This document shows positions 37,065-44,856 of a stretch of 64,000 bases of DNA, one piece after another (the stretch's first letter is position 1; every line of letters starts with the position of its first letter). The stretch lies in assembly GCF_049965315.1 (NCBI RefSeq), contig NZ_JBMFWL010000001.1, positions 62,001 through 126,000 of the forward strand, given 5' to 3'. Origin of the DNA: Acidithiobacillus_B sp049965315. Its GTDB lineage: Bacteria; Pseudomonadota; Gammaproteobacteria; Acidithiobacillales; Acidithiobacillaceae. The notes under the pieces were generated by a model. The model searched no databases and had not been told where the DNA came from. It was given only the letters and a program-made list of their open reading frames with translations. A program made the position numbers and the translations under genes.

Positions 37065-38350
37065 AAATTATTGCCTGGCGATGGCGGTCCCTCGGCCTTT
37101 TCACCCTCGCCGTGACCCTTGCCAGTCTTCTCGCCCTAGGCATCTGGTGGCAACAGGGCGGCCCGCGCCATCTCCTCGCCAGCATCCTCTCCAGCCGCCT
37201 CGCCCAGCCGGTCCATCTGGCCCATAACCCGCAGTTCTCCGCCACCACCCGGACCCTGCAGATCAACCTGTCGGGACTGCGCATCGGCCCTCCGGCGAGG
37301 CCCTCCTTTGCCGCATCCCGACTCGCCCTGACCCTGGCCCTACGGCCCCTCCTGGCAGGCCGGGTTCAGATCCAACATTTGTCCCTGACCAGGCCGCAGC
37401 TCTGCCTGCCCTGGCCCAGCCCGGGAGGAAGTCCCGCCTCCAGCACCCTCCTCTGGCCTGCCAGCGCGAGCATTGTCGACGGCGCCATCCGCTGGCAAGG
37501 GAAAGGCCAATCCCCCGTCACCATCACTCAGTTGCAAGCGCGGATCCCGGCTAGGGGGCAGGCCATGATCCAAGGGCACTGGCAATGGCAAAAAAGGATG
37601 GGGCTGGTGGCAATGAGCGCCAACGGTGGCCCCTTTCTCGGCTCGACCCTGCATTGGCGGGACCTGCGCATCAGCGTGGACAGCACGGCCGGAGCAACGG
37701 CCCATGCCCGGATCGCCATTGCGCAATTGGATTTCGGCGGGGAGCGGCTGGATCTCCCCCACCTGGCGGCCGCCTTGCACTGGCGCGGGCAGACGGCGCA
37801 ATTCCACGTTGCCGCCCTTGCCGCCAATCTGCATAGCGGATCCCTGCGGATCGGCCGCTGGCAAATGGACCTGGGCAATCACGGACAGATGGGGGGACAA
37901 CTGGAAAACAGCCGGCAACATCCCCTGCAAGGCAGCATGGCTTTCCATGGCGATCTGCACGACCTGCCGCAACTCGCCCATGCCTGGGGCTTCCAATTCC
38001 CCACCCTGCGCGACCCCAACGCCATGACAACCCTCTCCTTTCAGGGCCATGGACAGGTACGGGACGGTCACTTCACGCTCAGCATGGTCGACGGCATCCT
38101 GGACCAGAGCCACTGGTCCGGACAGATGGCCGGGCAATGGCAACCCTGGCGAATCCACCTCGATCTGCGCGTCGATGAACTCGATTTGGGTCACTACTTG
38201 CCACCGCCGACTCCCGGCAAAGCCATGACCCTGCCGCCCCTCCCGCAACAATGGCCCATCACCGGCCAGATCCGCGTCGACCGCTTGCGCTGGGGGCAGG
38301 TCCGCGCCACCGGCCTGCTGATCCGCAGCACGCCCAGCGCCAAGCCATGA
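37061..38350 (+). CDS. AsmA-like membrane-anchored protein, short form
   Basis: 429 aa, roughly 60 to 70 percent of usual AsmA length. One N-terminal membrane helix, then repeated beta-strand segments (LHLSGLRIG-like NLSGLRIGPPARPSFAASRLAL) and, at the end, the pattern IRVDRLRWGQVRATGLLIR that in AsmA normally precedes the C-terminal beta-taco domain, which is absent. The stop overlaps the mutY start (ATGA), as expected of a native end, and asmA-mutY-yggX is a known order in Pseudomonas-like genomes. AsmA-family proteins are implicated in lipid transport to the outer membrane. Confidence 0.72.
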   Translation: MKIIAWRWRSLGLFTLAVTLASLLALGIWWQQGGPRHLLASILSSRLAQPVHLAHNPQFSATTRTLQINLSGLRIGPPARPSFAASRLALTLALRPLLAGRVQIQHLSLTRPQLCLPWPSPGGSPASSTLLWPASASIVDGAIRWQGKGQSPVTITQLQARIPARGQAMIQGHWQWQKRMGLVAMSANGGPFLGSTLHWRDLRISVDSTAGATAHARIAIAQLDFGGERLDLPHLAAALHWRGQTAQFHVAALAANLHSGSLRIGRWQMDLGNHGQMGGQLENSRQHPLQGSMAFHGDLHDLPQLAHAWGFQFPTLRDPNAMTTLSFQGHGQVRDGHFTLSMVDGILDQSHWSGQMAGQWQPWRIHLDLRVDELDLGHYLPPPTPGKAMTLPPLPQQWPITGQIRVDRLRWGQVRATGLLIRSTPSAKP

Positions 38351-39417
38351 GCATGCCGCCGCCCCTCGCCGCCCCCCTCCTGCGCTGGTATGCCGCCCAG
38401 GGCCGCCATGATCTGCCCTGGCGCCAGACCCGCGACCCCTATCCCCTGTGGCTGGCCGAGATCATGCTTCAGCAAACCCGGGTCGAGACCGTCAAACCCT
38501 ACTATGCCCGCTTTCTCGCCCGCTTCCCCAACTGGCAGGCCCTCGCCAGCGCGCCGCAGGACGAGGTCCTGGCCCTGTGGAGCGGCCTGGGCTACTATGC
38601 CCGCGCCCGCAATGCCCAGGCCGCCGCCCGAACCATCATGGAGCAGCACCAGGGCCGCTTTCCCGACACCATGACCGCCGCCACCGCCCTGCCCGGGGTC
38701 GGGCGCAGTACCGCCGCCGCCGTTCTCGCCAGCGCCTACGGCCAAAGGCAGGCCATCCTCGATGCCAACGCCCGGCGCATCCTCATCCGCTACCACGCCA
38801 TTGCCGCCGACCCGCAGCAGCAACGCACCCTGCAAACCCTCTGGTCCCTGGCGGAAAGCCACACCCCCGCCGCCGCCCACGATTACAACCAAGCCATCCA
38901 GGATCTGGGCGCCCTGTGCTGCACGCCGCGCCGGCCCCTCTGCGGCCAATGTCCCCTCCAGACCGCCTGCCAAGCCCGGCACCAGGGATGCAGCGACACC
39001 CTCCCCCGGCGCCGGGAAAAGGCCCAGAAACCGGAGCGACAAGCCTGGTTCGCCCTCCTCGACGATGGCGCGGGGCGCATCCTGCTGGAGAAACAGCCCC
39101 AGGAAGGGATCTGGGGCGGCCTGTGGACCCTCCCCCAGTGGCCGCGGGGTGACGAGAGCGCCGCCGCGGCCCTCGAGGCATTCTCCCGGACCTCGGGCCT
39201 AGCCCTCCGGCACCGCGCAACGGGGCCGGAGCAACGCCATGCCTTCACCCACTTCACCCTCCGTTTCCAGTGCATCGAGGCCGTGCTGCAGGGTGCCGAA
39301 CTGCGCGCGCCAGCCCGGGAACAGCAATGGTGTACCACTGCCCAGGCCGCGGAGCGGGGACTCCCCGCCCCGGTCCGCCGTCTGCTGGCATTATTCTCTA
39401 GCAAAAGAATCGGTTAA
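38347..39417 (+). CDS. mutY: Adenine DNA glycosylase MutY
   Basis: 356 aa. Catalytic Glu38 in WLAEIMLQQT, HhH motif ALPGVGRSTAAAVL, Asp139 in AILDANARRIL, the [4Fe-4S] cluster cysteines Cys192-x6-Cys199-x2-Cys202-x5-Cys208, and a C-terminal NUDIX-like 8-oxoG recognition domain. It removes adenine mispaired with 8-oxoguanine. ATG overlaps the AsmA stop. Confidence 0.95.
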   Translation: MSMPPPLAAPLLRWYAAQGRHDLPWRQTRDPYPLWLAEIMLQQTRVETVKPYYARFLARFPNWQALASAPQDEVLALWSGLGYYARARNAQAAARTIMEQHQGRFPDTMTAATALPGVGRSTAAAVLASAYGQRQAILDANARRILIRYHAIAADPQQQRTLQTLWSLAESHTPAAAHDYNQAIQDLGALCCTPRRPLCGQCPLQTACQARHQGCSDTLPRRREKAQKPERQAWFALLDDGAGRILLEKQPQEGIWGGLWTLPQWPRGDESAAAALEAFSRTSGLALRHRATGPEQRHAFTHFTLRFQCIEAVLQGAELRAPAREQQWCTTAQAAERGLPAPVRRLLALFSSKRIG

Positions 39418-39469
39418 ACTAAAAACGGTTTTTTTACCCGCTGCGGCGGTTTTCACTGAGGATCACGGC

Positions 39470-39742
39470 ATGACGCGCATGGTACATTGTGTAAAACTGG
39501 ATCGAGAGGCCGAAGGCTTGGCCATCCCCCCATACCCCGGCCCCCTGGGCAAACGCATCTATGAGCAGGTTTCCAAGGAAGCCTGGCAAGGCTGGCTCAA
39601 GCACCAGACCATGCTCATCAATGAGTATCGCCTCTCACCCATCGACCCGAAATCGCGTCTCTTCCTCGAAAAACAGATGGAATCCTACTTTTTTGGAGAA
39701 GGCGCCCAGACCCCGGAAGGGTACGTCCCGCCCGCCCCCTGA
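39470..39742 (+). CDS. yggX: Fe(II)-trafficking protein YggX
   Basis: 90 aa. Begins MTRMVHCVKLDREAEGLAIP, then PGPLGKRIYEQVSKEAWQGW and QTMLINEYRLSPIDPKSR, the family signature. It protects Fe-S clusters from oxidative damage; pairing with MutY (an Fe-S enzyme) is widespread. GAGG at 39458-39461 supports this start rather than the ATG nine bases later. Confidence 0.95.
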   Translation: MTRMVHCVKLDREAEGLAIPPYPGPLGKRIYEQVSKEAWQGWLKHQTMLINEYRLSPIDPKSRLFLEKQMESYFFGEGAQTPEGYVPPAP

Positions 39743-39790
39743 AATGATCCGCCCCCAGCCCGGGCAGGAGCGGGGGCATCTCCGTCCCCG

Positions 39791-39903
39791 CGTCGTTGCC
39801 GAACGACAGGTGTTTTTCCTTTCGGATCATAGCGTTGATCAGCACGGCATGACTTTTGTCGTCGGCAAGTGACGGCTCCTGACCAGCGTTTCGGCAATAG
39901 ACG
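39791..39903 (+). promoter_or_regulatory. Three candidate GlrR (QseF) binding sites
   Basis: Site 1 (39791-39808): CGTC-N10-GACA. Site 2 (39857-39874): TGTC-N10-GACG. Site 3 (39886-39903): degenerate left half, right half GACG. Sites 1 and 2 each differ from the E. coli GlrR consensus TGTC-N10-GACA by one base. Sites 2 and 3 share TCGGCAA-N2-GACG, so the three look like copies of one element. They lie 46-158 bp upstream of the -24 element, the normal range for sigma-54 activator sites. Confidence 0.65.
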
Positions 39904-39928
39904 CCCCATATTCTAAAAATATCTTTAT

Positions 39929-39941
39929 AATCAATATGTTA
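39929..39941 (+). promoter_or_regulatory. IHF binding site
   Basis: AATCAATATGTTA matches the IHF consensus WATCAANNNNTTR at every defined position. It lies inside an AT-rich stretch between the activator sites and the -24/-12 element, where IHF bends DNA to bring the activator to sigma-54 polymerase. Confidence 0.7.
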
Positions 39942-39947
39942 TAAACG

Positions 39948-39963
39948 TGGCACAAGATATGCT
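39948..39963 (+). promoter_or_regulatory. Sigma-54 (-24/-12) promoter
   Basis: TGGCACAAGATATGCT: GG of the -24 element at 39949-39950 and GC of the -12 element at 39961-39962, the required 10-bp spacing. Against TGGCAC-N5-TTGCW only one defined base (A for the first T) differs. The predicted start is about 39974, giving a 62-nt leader with a small hairpin (39991-40004, 5-bp stem) before the ribosome site. Confidence 0.8.
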
Positions 39964-40035
39964 AAGGTATAGCCGCTGAGAAATCACAGCTCCGCTACAG
40001 CGGAATATCGAGCCACTCAATTGAGGAGTCATTTT

Positions 40036-40287
40036 ATGAAGAAGATCGTTGCCCTGACCGCTGCCCTGTCCTTCCTGACCGCTACTGCCGCCTTCGCCGA
40101 AGCCCCCGCCACCACCACCGAAAAGGCCCCGGTAAAGACCATGGAGCACAAGGCGCCCGAGCACAAGACCGTGGAGAAGAAGAAGGTCGAGCACAAGGCC
40201 GTGGAGAAAAAGGTCGAGCACAAGGCCCCCGAGCACAAGGCCGTGGAGAAGAAGGCCGAGCCCAAGGCTGCCACCCCCGCACAGTAA
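40036..40287 (+). CDS. Small secreted Lys/Glu/His-rich repeat protein (Asr-like acid-shock protein)
   Basis: 83 aa. Signal peptide MKKIVALTAALSFLTATAAFA, predicted cleavage before EAPATTT. The mature 62 residues are almost only K (15), E (11), A, P, H (5), V and T, in imperfect repeats of the type VEHKAPEHKAVEKK (nucleotides about 40141-40254), with no Cys or aromatic residue, so probably disordered. Signal plus low-complexity K/H/A/P body resembles enterobacterial acid-shock protein Asr; I claim similarity of design, not proven homology. TTGAGGAG ribosome site. It is transcribed alone, from the sigma-54 promoter to the terminator at 40342. Confidence 0.82.
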   Translation: MKKIVALTAALSFLTATAAFAEAPATTTEKAPVKTMEHKAPEHKTVEKKKVEHKAVEKKVEHKAPEHKAVEKKAEPKAATPAQ

Positions 40288-40341
40288 ATAAAGGCTTTCC
40301 TGCGCCAGCATCCCTCTGCCGGGTGCCGGTGTAGTGCCTGC

Positions 40342-40370
40342 GGCCCGAAGCACCTGCTTCGGGCCTTTTT
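40342..40370 (+). terminator. Intrinsic terminator of the Asr-like gene
   Basis: Perfect 10-bp inverted repeat GGCCCGAAGC / GCTTCGGGCC with a 4-base loop, followed by TTTTT. It separates the small gene from glrK, giving a predicted monocistronic transcript of about 400 nt. Confidence 0.93.
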
Positions 40371-40439
40371 CTTGCCGGGACCGCGGTCAAGCCAGATCAG
40401 GCAGGTTGCATTTCCCGACATCCGGCTCCGGAGGCTCCC

Positions 40440-42038
40440 TTGCAGATCCATCTGGCTTTCTCTAGGCTAAGGCATCTTTTGCTGCGGACCCGGTGGGCCC
40501 AATCCCGCCCCTTTTCCTTCATGGCTCTGCGTCCTAGCTCCATTTCCAAGCTGGTGATCTTCGGCTTTGGCCTCGCCATCGTGCCGCTGGTCCTGGTCAT
40601 CGTCAGCGTCACCATATCCATCGCCCATTTTGCCGAGCAAGGCCAAACCAGCATCCTCCGCGCCGTGGCCATGAGCAATGCCGCCAATCGCATGACCAAT
40701 GCGGTACGCTCCATGGAACGCTATGGCCTGCAGTACACGGTCCTGCAGGATCAGGCGCTGCTGGTCCTCTACCAGCAAAGTTACGACGATTACAAAAAGG
40801 CCGCAGCGCAATTCACGGCGGCCGCCCCCGCGCAGAGCGAGCGCCAGCAACTTCACAGTCTCGACGACAAGTTGCTGCGTGCCCGCCAACTCCTGCCCAT
40901 CGTCGCCCTGGAGGGCAACCGCAGCGCCCTGGAAAGTGATTTTAGCCGGGCCGGTACCGCAGCGCAGCGGCTGCAAACCGCCGTCAACGAAGGCATCAGC
41001 ATCGAAGTGGGCAAACTTGGCACCCGCGCCCTCGCCATCAAGCGCATGACCCTGCTGGAAGTGCTCCTGGTCCTGCCCCTGTCCATCGCCGTCGCCATCC
41101 TCTTCATCATCCTCATCACCCGACCCATCCGCCGCCTCGATCAGGCCGTTTCCGGCCTCGGCGACGGTGATCTGGAGACGCCCATCGCCGTCAGCGGTCC
41201 CCGGGATATCGCCACCGTGGGAGAACGGCTGGAATGGCTGCGCACCCGCCTCAACGCCCTGGAGGCCGCCAAGCTCCATTTCCTCCGCCAACTCTCCCAT
41301 GAGCTCAAAACGCCCCTCACCGCCATCCGCGAAGGTGCCGAATTGCTCCAGGAGGACCTCGGCCATGAACTCGCCGCAGAACAGCAGGAGATTGTGCAGA
41401 TCGTTCGCGACAATAGCCTCCGCCTGCAACGGCTCATCGAAGACCTGCTCAAATTCAGCCTGGCCGAGGGCCAAGCAGGCGCGGGAATGGCCCAGGCCGT
41501 CCCTCTGGCCGCCGTCATCGCAGAACTGCTGCAGAGCTACAAGCCCAGTCTGCGCAGCCAGTCGCTGCGCCTCGACCTGCGGATGGACGCGGTGAACGTG
41601 TGGGGACACCGGGACCGGCTCCGCACGATTTGCGACAATCTCTTGTCCAATGCGGTGAAGTTCTCCCCGCCAGGGAGTACCATTCACCTTCGCCTCTTTG
41701 CCGAGGGTGGCAACGGGATCCTCGAAGTCGAGGACGAAGGTCCGGGCATACCGATCACCGAACACGAGAAAATTTTTGATATCATGTATCAGGGCAGCGC
41801 CTCCAGCTCCGGAAAAGTGGAAGGCAGCGGTCTGGGTCTGGCCATCGCCAAGGAATATGTACTCAGTTATGGGGGAAGTCTTGAATTGCTCGTCAAAGAA
41901 TCGGCAGGAGCCTGTTTCCGTGTGGTCCTACCCCTGGCGGAGGAGCCCAATTCCCCTGATTCTGCTGATGGCGCTGGGCGGCTGCGCCACCACCCCACAA
42001 ACGCTGGCGCCGAAGACCATCACCCTGGCGCCGGGTGA
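40440..42038 (+). CDS. glrK: Sensor histidine kinase GlrK (QseE)
   Basis: 532 aa from a TTG preceded by GGAGG at 5 bp; an ATG at 40521 without a ribosome site would give 505 aa. Two membrane helices (LVIFGFGLAIVPLVLVIV and LLVLPLSIAVAILFIILI) flank a 130-residue periplasmic helical sensor. HAMP follows, then HisKA with phospho-His287 in FLRQLSHELKTPL and HATPase (NLLSNAVKFSPPG, GSGLGLAIAKEY). The region around GPRDIATVGERLEWL and the AIREGAELL helix is closely GlrK-like. The last 40 codons overlap qseG in another frame. Confidence 0.92.
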   Translation: MQIHLAFSRLRHLLLRTRWAQSRPFSFMALRPSSISKLVIFGFGLAIVPLVLVIVSVTISIAHFAEQGQTSILRAVAMSNAANRMTNAVRSMERYGLQYTVLQDQALLVLYQQSYDDYKKAAAQFTAAAPAQSERQQLHSLDDKLLRARQLLPIVALEGNRSALESDFSRAGTAAQRLQTAVNEGISIEVGKLGTRALAIKRMTLLEVLLVLPLSIAVAILFIILITRPIRRLDQAVSGLGDGDLETPIAVSGPRDIATVGERLEWLRTRLNALEAAKLHFLRQLSHELKTPLTAIREGAELLQEDLGHELAAEQQEIVQIVRDNSLRLQRLIEDLLKFSLAEGQAGAGMAQAVPLAAVIAELLQSYKPSLRSQSLRLDLRMDAVNVWGHRDRLRTICDNLLSNAVKFSPPGSTIHLRLFAEGGNGILEVEDEGPGIPITEHEKIFDIMYQGSASSSGKVEGSGLGLAIAKEYVLSYGGSLELLVKESAGACFRVVLPLAEEPNSPDSADGAGRLRHHPTNAGAEDHHPGAG

Positions 42039-42330
42039 AACCATCATCAAGATCGCGACCCTGGAGGCCATGAAGGCGCAGATCGCCAGCCTGGAGAAAC
42101 CGGTGGCGGCAACGGCCAGTTGCCGTTCGGTCAAGGATGAGGCCGCCAGCCTCGCCCAGCAGTTGGCCGAGGCGCGAGCCGGCGATCCGGTCTACCAAAA
42201 ACTGGAAGCCCATATCAACGACCTGCAAAACCGCCTCGCCCAGTCCCAGCAACGTGAGTCGGATCTCCGCAAAAAACTCAACGAGCTGGTACAGATCGAG
42301 AAAAACGCGGGCCTGCCCACCAGACGTTAA
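41920..42330 (+). CDS. qseG: Outer-membrane lipoprotein QseG-like
   Basis: 136 aa from a GTG with AGGAG 9 bp upstream. The N-terminus VWSYPWRRSPIPLILLMALGGC gives a lipoprotein signal with lipobox ALGGC; the mature part is helical and coiled-coil-like (SLAQQLAEARAG, INDLQNRLAQSQQRESDLRKKL). In E. coli QseG activates the GlrK sensor across the envelope. It overlaps the 3' end of glrK by 119 bp out of frame, an unusually long overlap. Sequence similarity to QseG is weak; position and design carry the call. Confidence 0.78.
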   Translation: MWSYPWRRSPIPLILLMALGGCATTPQTLAPKTITLAPGETIIKIATLEAMKAQIASLEKPVAATASCRSVKDEAASLAQQLAEARAGDPVYQKLEAHINDLQNRLAQSQQRESDLRKKLNELVQIEKNAGLPTRR

Positions 42331-42337
42331 GGAAAGC

Positions 42338-43711
42338 ATGGACAAAGGCAAAATCTTACTGGTGGACGACGACGCAGACCTGCTGCGTCTCCTCTCCCTG
42401 CGCATGAAAAGCGCCGGCTACACGGTGAGCACCGCAGCCAATGGCAGCGAGGCCCTGTCGGTCCTGGCCATGGAACATCCGCGTCTGGTCGTCACCGACC
42501 TGCGCATGGACCAGATGGACGGAATGGCGCTGCTGGAGGCCATTCGTCGCGATTATCCCACCCTGCCGGTCATCATCCTCACCGCCCACGGCTCCATCCC
42601 CGACGCCCTGGTGGCCGCCAATCAAGGCGTCTTCGCCTTTCTCACCAAGCCCTTCGACGGCAAGGACCTCATGGCCCAGGTAGAGCGCGCCTTCTCCCTT
42701 ACGGCCGCCCCCCTGCCCCCCGACGGCAAAAAGCGCGCTGACCAGCCCGGCTGGGAACGCATCCTTACCCGCAGCCCCAAGATGCAGGCGGTCCTGGACC
42801 AGGCGCGACTGGTGGCTGCCTCGTCGGCCAGCGTCTTCATCCATGGCGCCAGCGGCACCGGCAAGGAACTCCTGGCCCAGGCCATGCATCAGGCCAGCCC
42901 GCGCCGCGACCGGCCCTTCATCGCCGTCAACTGCGCCGCCTTTCCCGAGCAGTTGCTGGAGTCCGAACTCTTCGGCCACAAAAAAGGCGCCTTCACCGGC
43001 GCCGCCACCAGCCATCAGGGCCTCTTCCAGGCCGCCGACGGCGGCACCCTCTTTCTCGACGAGATCGGCGACATGCCCCTGCCGCTCCAGGTCAAACTCC
43101 TGCGCGCCCTGCAGGAGCATTGCGTCCGGCCGGTGGGAGCGACGGAAAGCATTCCCGTGGACGTGCGCATCATTTCCGCCAGCCACCGGGATCTGGAGCA
43201 GGAGATGGCCGCCCGCCGCTTCCGCGATGATCTCTATTACCGCCTCTGCGTGGTCACCCTGGAACTCCCGCCCCTGGCGGAACGCCCCGAAGACATCCCC
43301 TTGCTCGCGGAGCATTTCCTGCGCGAGACCGCCAGCAAGAATCGGAAGGAAGTCAACGGCATCACCCCCGAAGCCATGGAACTTCTGGTGGCCGCGCCCT
43401 GGCCGGGCAATGTCCGGCAACTGGCCAACGTCATCGAACAGGCGGTGGTCCTCTCCACCACCCCCCGCATCGGCGCCCCCCTCATCCGCCACGCCCTGCG
43501 CGACAAGGAAGGCGAGGTGCTGCCCCTGGCCGACGCCAAGGGCCGTTTCGAGATGAACTACCTCATTCAGATCATGCGCATGACCCGCGGCAACGTGAGT
43601 CAGGCCGCCCAACTGGCGCAGCGCAACCGTACCGAGTTTTACCGCCTGCTGCGCCGCTACCATCTTGATCCCGCCGCCTTCAAGGAAGGCGGCGGTGATG
43701 ACGAGGAATAA
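42338..43711 (+). CDS. glrR: Sigma-54-dependent response regulator GlrR (QseF)
   Basis: 457 aa. Receiver with phospho-Asp54 in VTDLRMDQMDGM; AAA+ domain with Walker A GASGTGKE (about 170), the sigma-54 contact loop GAFTGA (about 215), Walker B LFLDEIGDMP and arginine-finger region; C-terminal Fis-type HTH ending RNRTEFYRLLRRYHLDPAAF. The AHGSIPDA and GVFAFLTKP strings and the C-terminus are almost those of E. coli GlrR. The likely target promoter is at 39948, where sites of the GlrR type are present. Confidence 0.95.
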   Translation: MDKGKILLVDDDADLLRLLSLRMKSAGYTVSTAANGSEALSVLAMEHPRLVVTDLRMDQMDGMALLEAIRRDYPTLPVIILTAHGSIPDALVAANQGVFAFLTKPFDGKDLMAQVERAFSLTAAPLPPDGKKRADQPGWERILTRSPKMQAVLDQARLVAASSASVFIHGASGTGKELLAQAMHQASPRRDRPFIAVNCAAFPEQLLESELFGHKKGAFTGAATSHQGLFQAADGGTLFLDEIGDMPLPLQVKLLRALQEHCVRPVGATESIPVDVRIISASHRDLEQEMAARRFRDDLYYRLCVVTLELPPLAERPEDIPLLAEHFLRETASKNRKEVNGITPEAMELLVAAPWPGNVRQLANVIEQAVVLSTTPRIGAPLIRHALRDKEGEVLPLADAKGRFEMNYLIQIMRMTRGNVSQAAQLAQRNRTEFYRLLRRYHLDPAAFKEGGGDDEE

Positions 43712-43761
43712 GGTCGGGGATCTTTGGGGGGCAACACCTCCCGGCGAGGCGCAGAAACCGT

Positions 43762-43843
43762 AGGAGCGGCCCATGGCCGCGACCCAAACCCGTTGCAAGG
43801 GAATGCGCCTGATTACCAAGGCTGGCGGCCATGGGCCGCTCCT
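43762..43843. repeat. REP-like inverted repeat pair (REPIN-type)
   Basis: Left arm AGGAGCGGCCCATGGCCGC (43762-43780) and its exact 19-bp reverse complement (43825-43843), each arm itself near-palindromic, separated by 44 bp. It fills the gap between the convergent glrR and speE. The form (GTAGGAGCGGC...GCCGC pairs in intergenic space) resembles Pseudomonas-type REP doublets mobilised by RAYT transposases; none is in the window. It could also stop transcription from both sides. Confidence 0.75.
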
Positions 43844-43893
43844 GCGATAGGATACGGGGACCGCGGCGCCTTTTTGCCGCGCCGAATCCGGGG

Positions 43894-44733
43894 TCAGGCC
43901 GGCAGCAGGAAAGCCGGTGCCACCTGCGCGGCGCGGTGCAGGTCGGCGTGATAATAGCGATTGCCCGTAAAGGCCCGGGCATCGGCCTCCCGGAAGGCAG
44001 CGAGGTCCAGCCCCTTGCGCCCGATGGTGGCGCTCCACCAGCCGGACGGGTAGCTGAACTGCGGAAAGTAAACGCTGTTCACCGCCCCGAAGCCCGCTTC
44101 GGCCATGCGCGCCTGGCACTGGCGAATGAGGTCTGCATGGAGCAGCGGCGACTCGCTCTGGCCCACCAGCACCCCTTTCTCCCCCAGCGCCCGGTAACAG
44201 GCCCGATAAAATTCCGTGGAGAACAGACCCGCCGCCGGTCCCACCGGATCCGTTGAATCCACAATGATGACATCATAACGGGCGGCTTCCGCCTCCTGCG
44301 CCCAGGCAATGCCGTCGGTAAAGTGGAAATGCGCGCGCCGGTCCTGGTTTTTTTCGCAGAGCAGCGGGAAAAAGCGCTCCGCCACCCGGGTCACCCGCTC
44401 GTCCAGCTCCACCATCACCGCCTCTTCCACCTCGGGATGGCGCAGGACCTCGCGCAAGGTGCCGCAGTCACCACCGCCAATGATCAACACCCGGCGCGGG
44501 GCAGGGTGGGTAAAGAGCGCCGGATGACTCATCATCTCGTGATAGAGAAAGTTGTCCCGATCCGTGACCATCACCAGGCCATCCAGGGTCATCAGGGTGC
44601 CAAAGCTCTCCGTGGCAAAGATCTCGATGCGCTGATAGGGGCTTTGTTCGCGATGGAGCACCTCGCGAATCTTCAGACTGAGGGCTGCGCCATGCTCTTC
44701 ATAGCGCTCGGTGTACCAAAGTTCAGTGCTCAT
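43894..44733 (-). CDS. speE: Spermidine synthase SpeE
   Basis: 279 aa aminopropyltransferase: LWYTERYEEHGAALSLKI at the start, nucleotide loop LIIGGGDCGTLREVLRHP, EAVMVELDERV and the catalytic Asp in IIVDSTDPVGPA; ends with YPSGWWSATIG. It makes spermidine from putrescine and decarboxylated SAM supplied by SpeD. It lies downstream of speD on the same strand but beyond a terminator, so it may have its own promoter. Confidence 0.95.
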   Translation of the reverse strand: MSTELWYTERYEEHGAALSLKIREVLHREQSPYQRIEIFATESFGTLMTLDGLVMVTDRDNFLYHEMMSHPALFTHPAPRRVLIIGGGDCGTLREVLRHPEVEEAVMVELDERVTRVAERFFPLLCEKNQDRRAHFHFTDGIAWAQEAEAARYDVIIVDSTDPVGPAAGLFSTEFYRACYRALGEKGVLVGQSESPLLHADLIRQCQARMAEAGFGAVNSVYFPQFSYPSGWWSATIGRKGLDLAAFREADARAFTGNRYYHADLHRAAQVAPAFLLPA

Positions 44734-44810
44734 GGGCTTCTCTCACGGAAAGGGCGGGATGGGCATCGATCTCGATTCCCTGGCGGATTGTGCAGAAGAA
44801 TATGAATAAA

Positions 44811-44836
44811 GAAAAGGCGGACCGGAACGGCCCGCC
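44811..44836 (-). terminator. Intrinsic terminator after speD
   Basis: On the minus strand GGCGGGCC-GTTCC-GGTCCGCC (one G-T pair) followed by TTTTC, 20 bp after the speD stop. Confidence 0.85.
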
Positions 44837-44856
44837 TTCCTGCCTGAGCAAGCAGC

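Noticed and set aside
39749..39779. GC-rich hairpin after yggX as an intrinsic terminator
   Set aside because: GCCCCC/GGGGGC stem has no following T-run.
39744..39872. Open frame of 42 codons just after yggX
   Set aside because: No ribosome site, no recognisable product, and two of the candidate GlrR sites fall inside it; more likely regulatory DNA.
39926..39931. TATAAT hexamer as a sigma-70 promoter of the Asr-like gene
   Set aside because: No -35 at a suitable distance, and it overlaps the IHF match; a weak overlapping sigma-70 promoter (as known for E. coli glmY) cannot be excluded.
40141..40254. Repeats in the Asr-like gene as a CRISPR array or transposon end
   Set aside because: Repeats are in frame, protein-level and without unique spacers.
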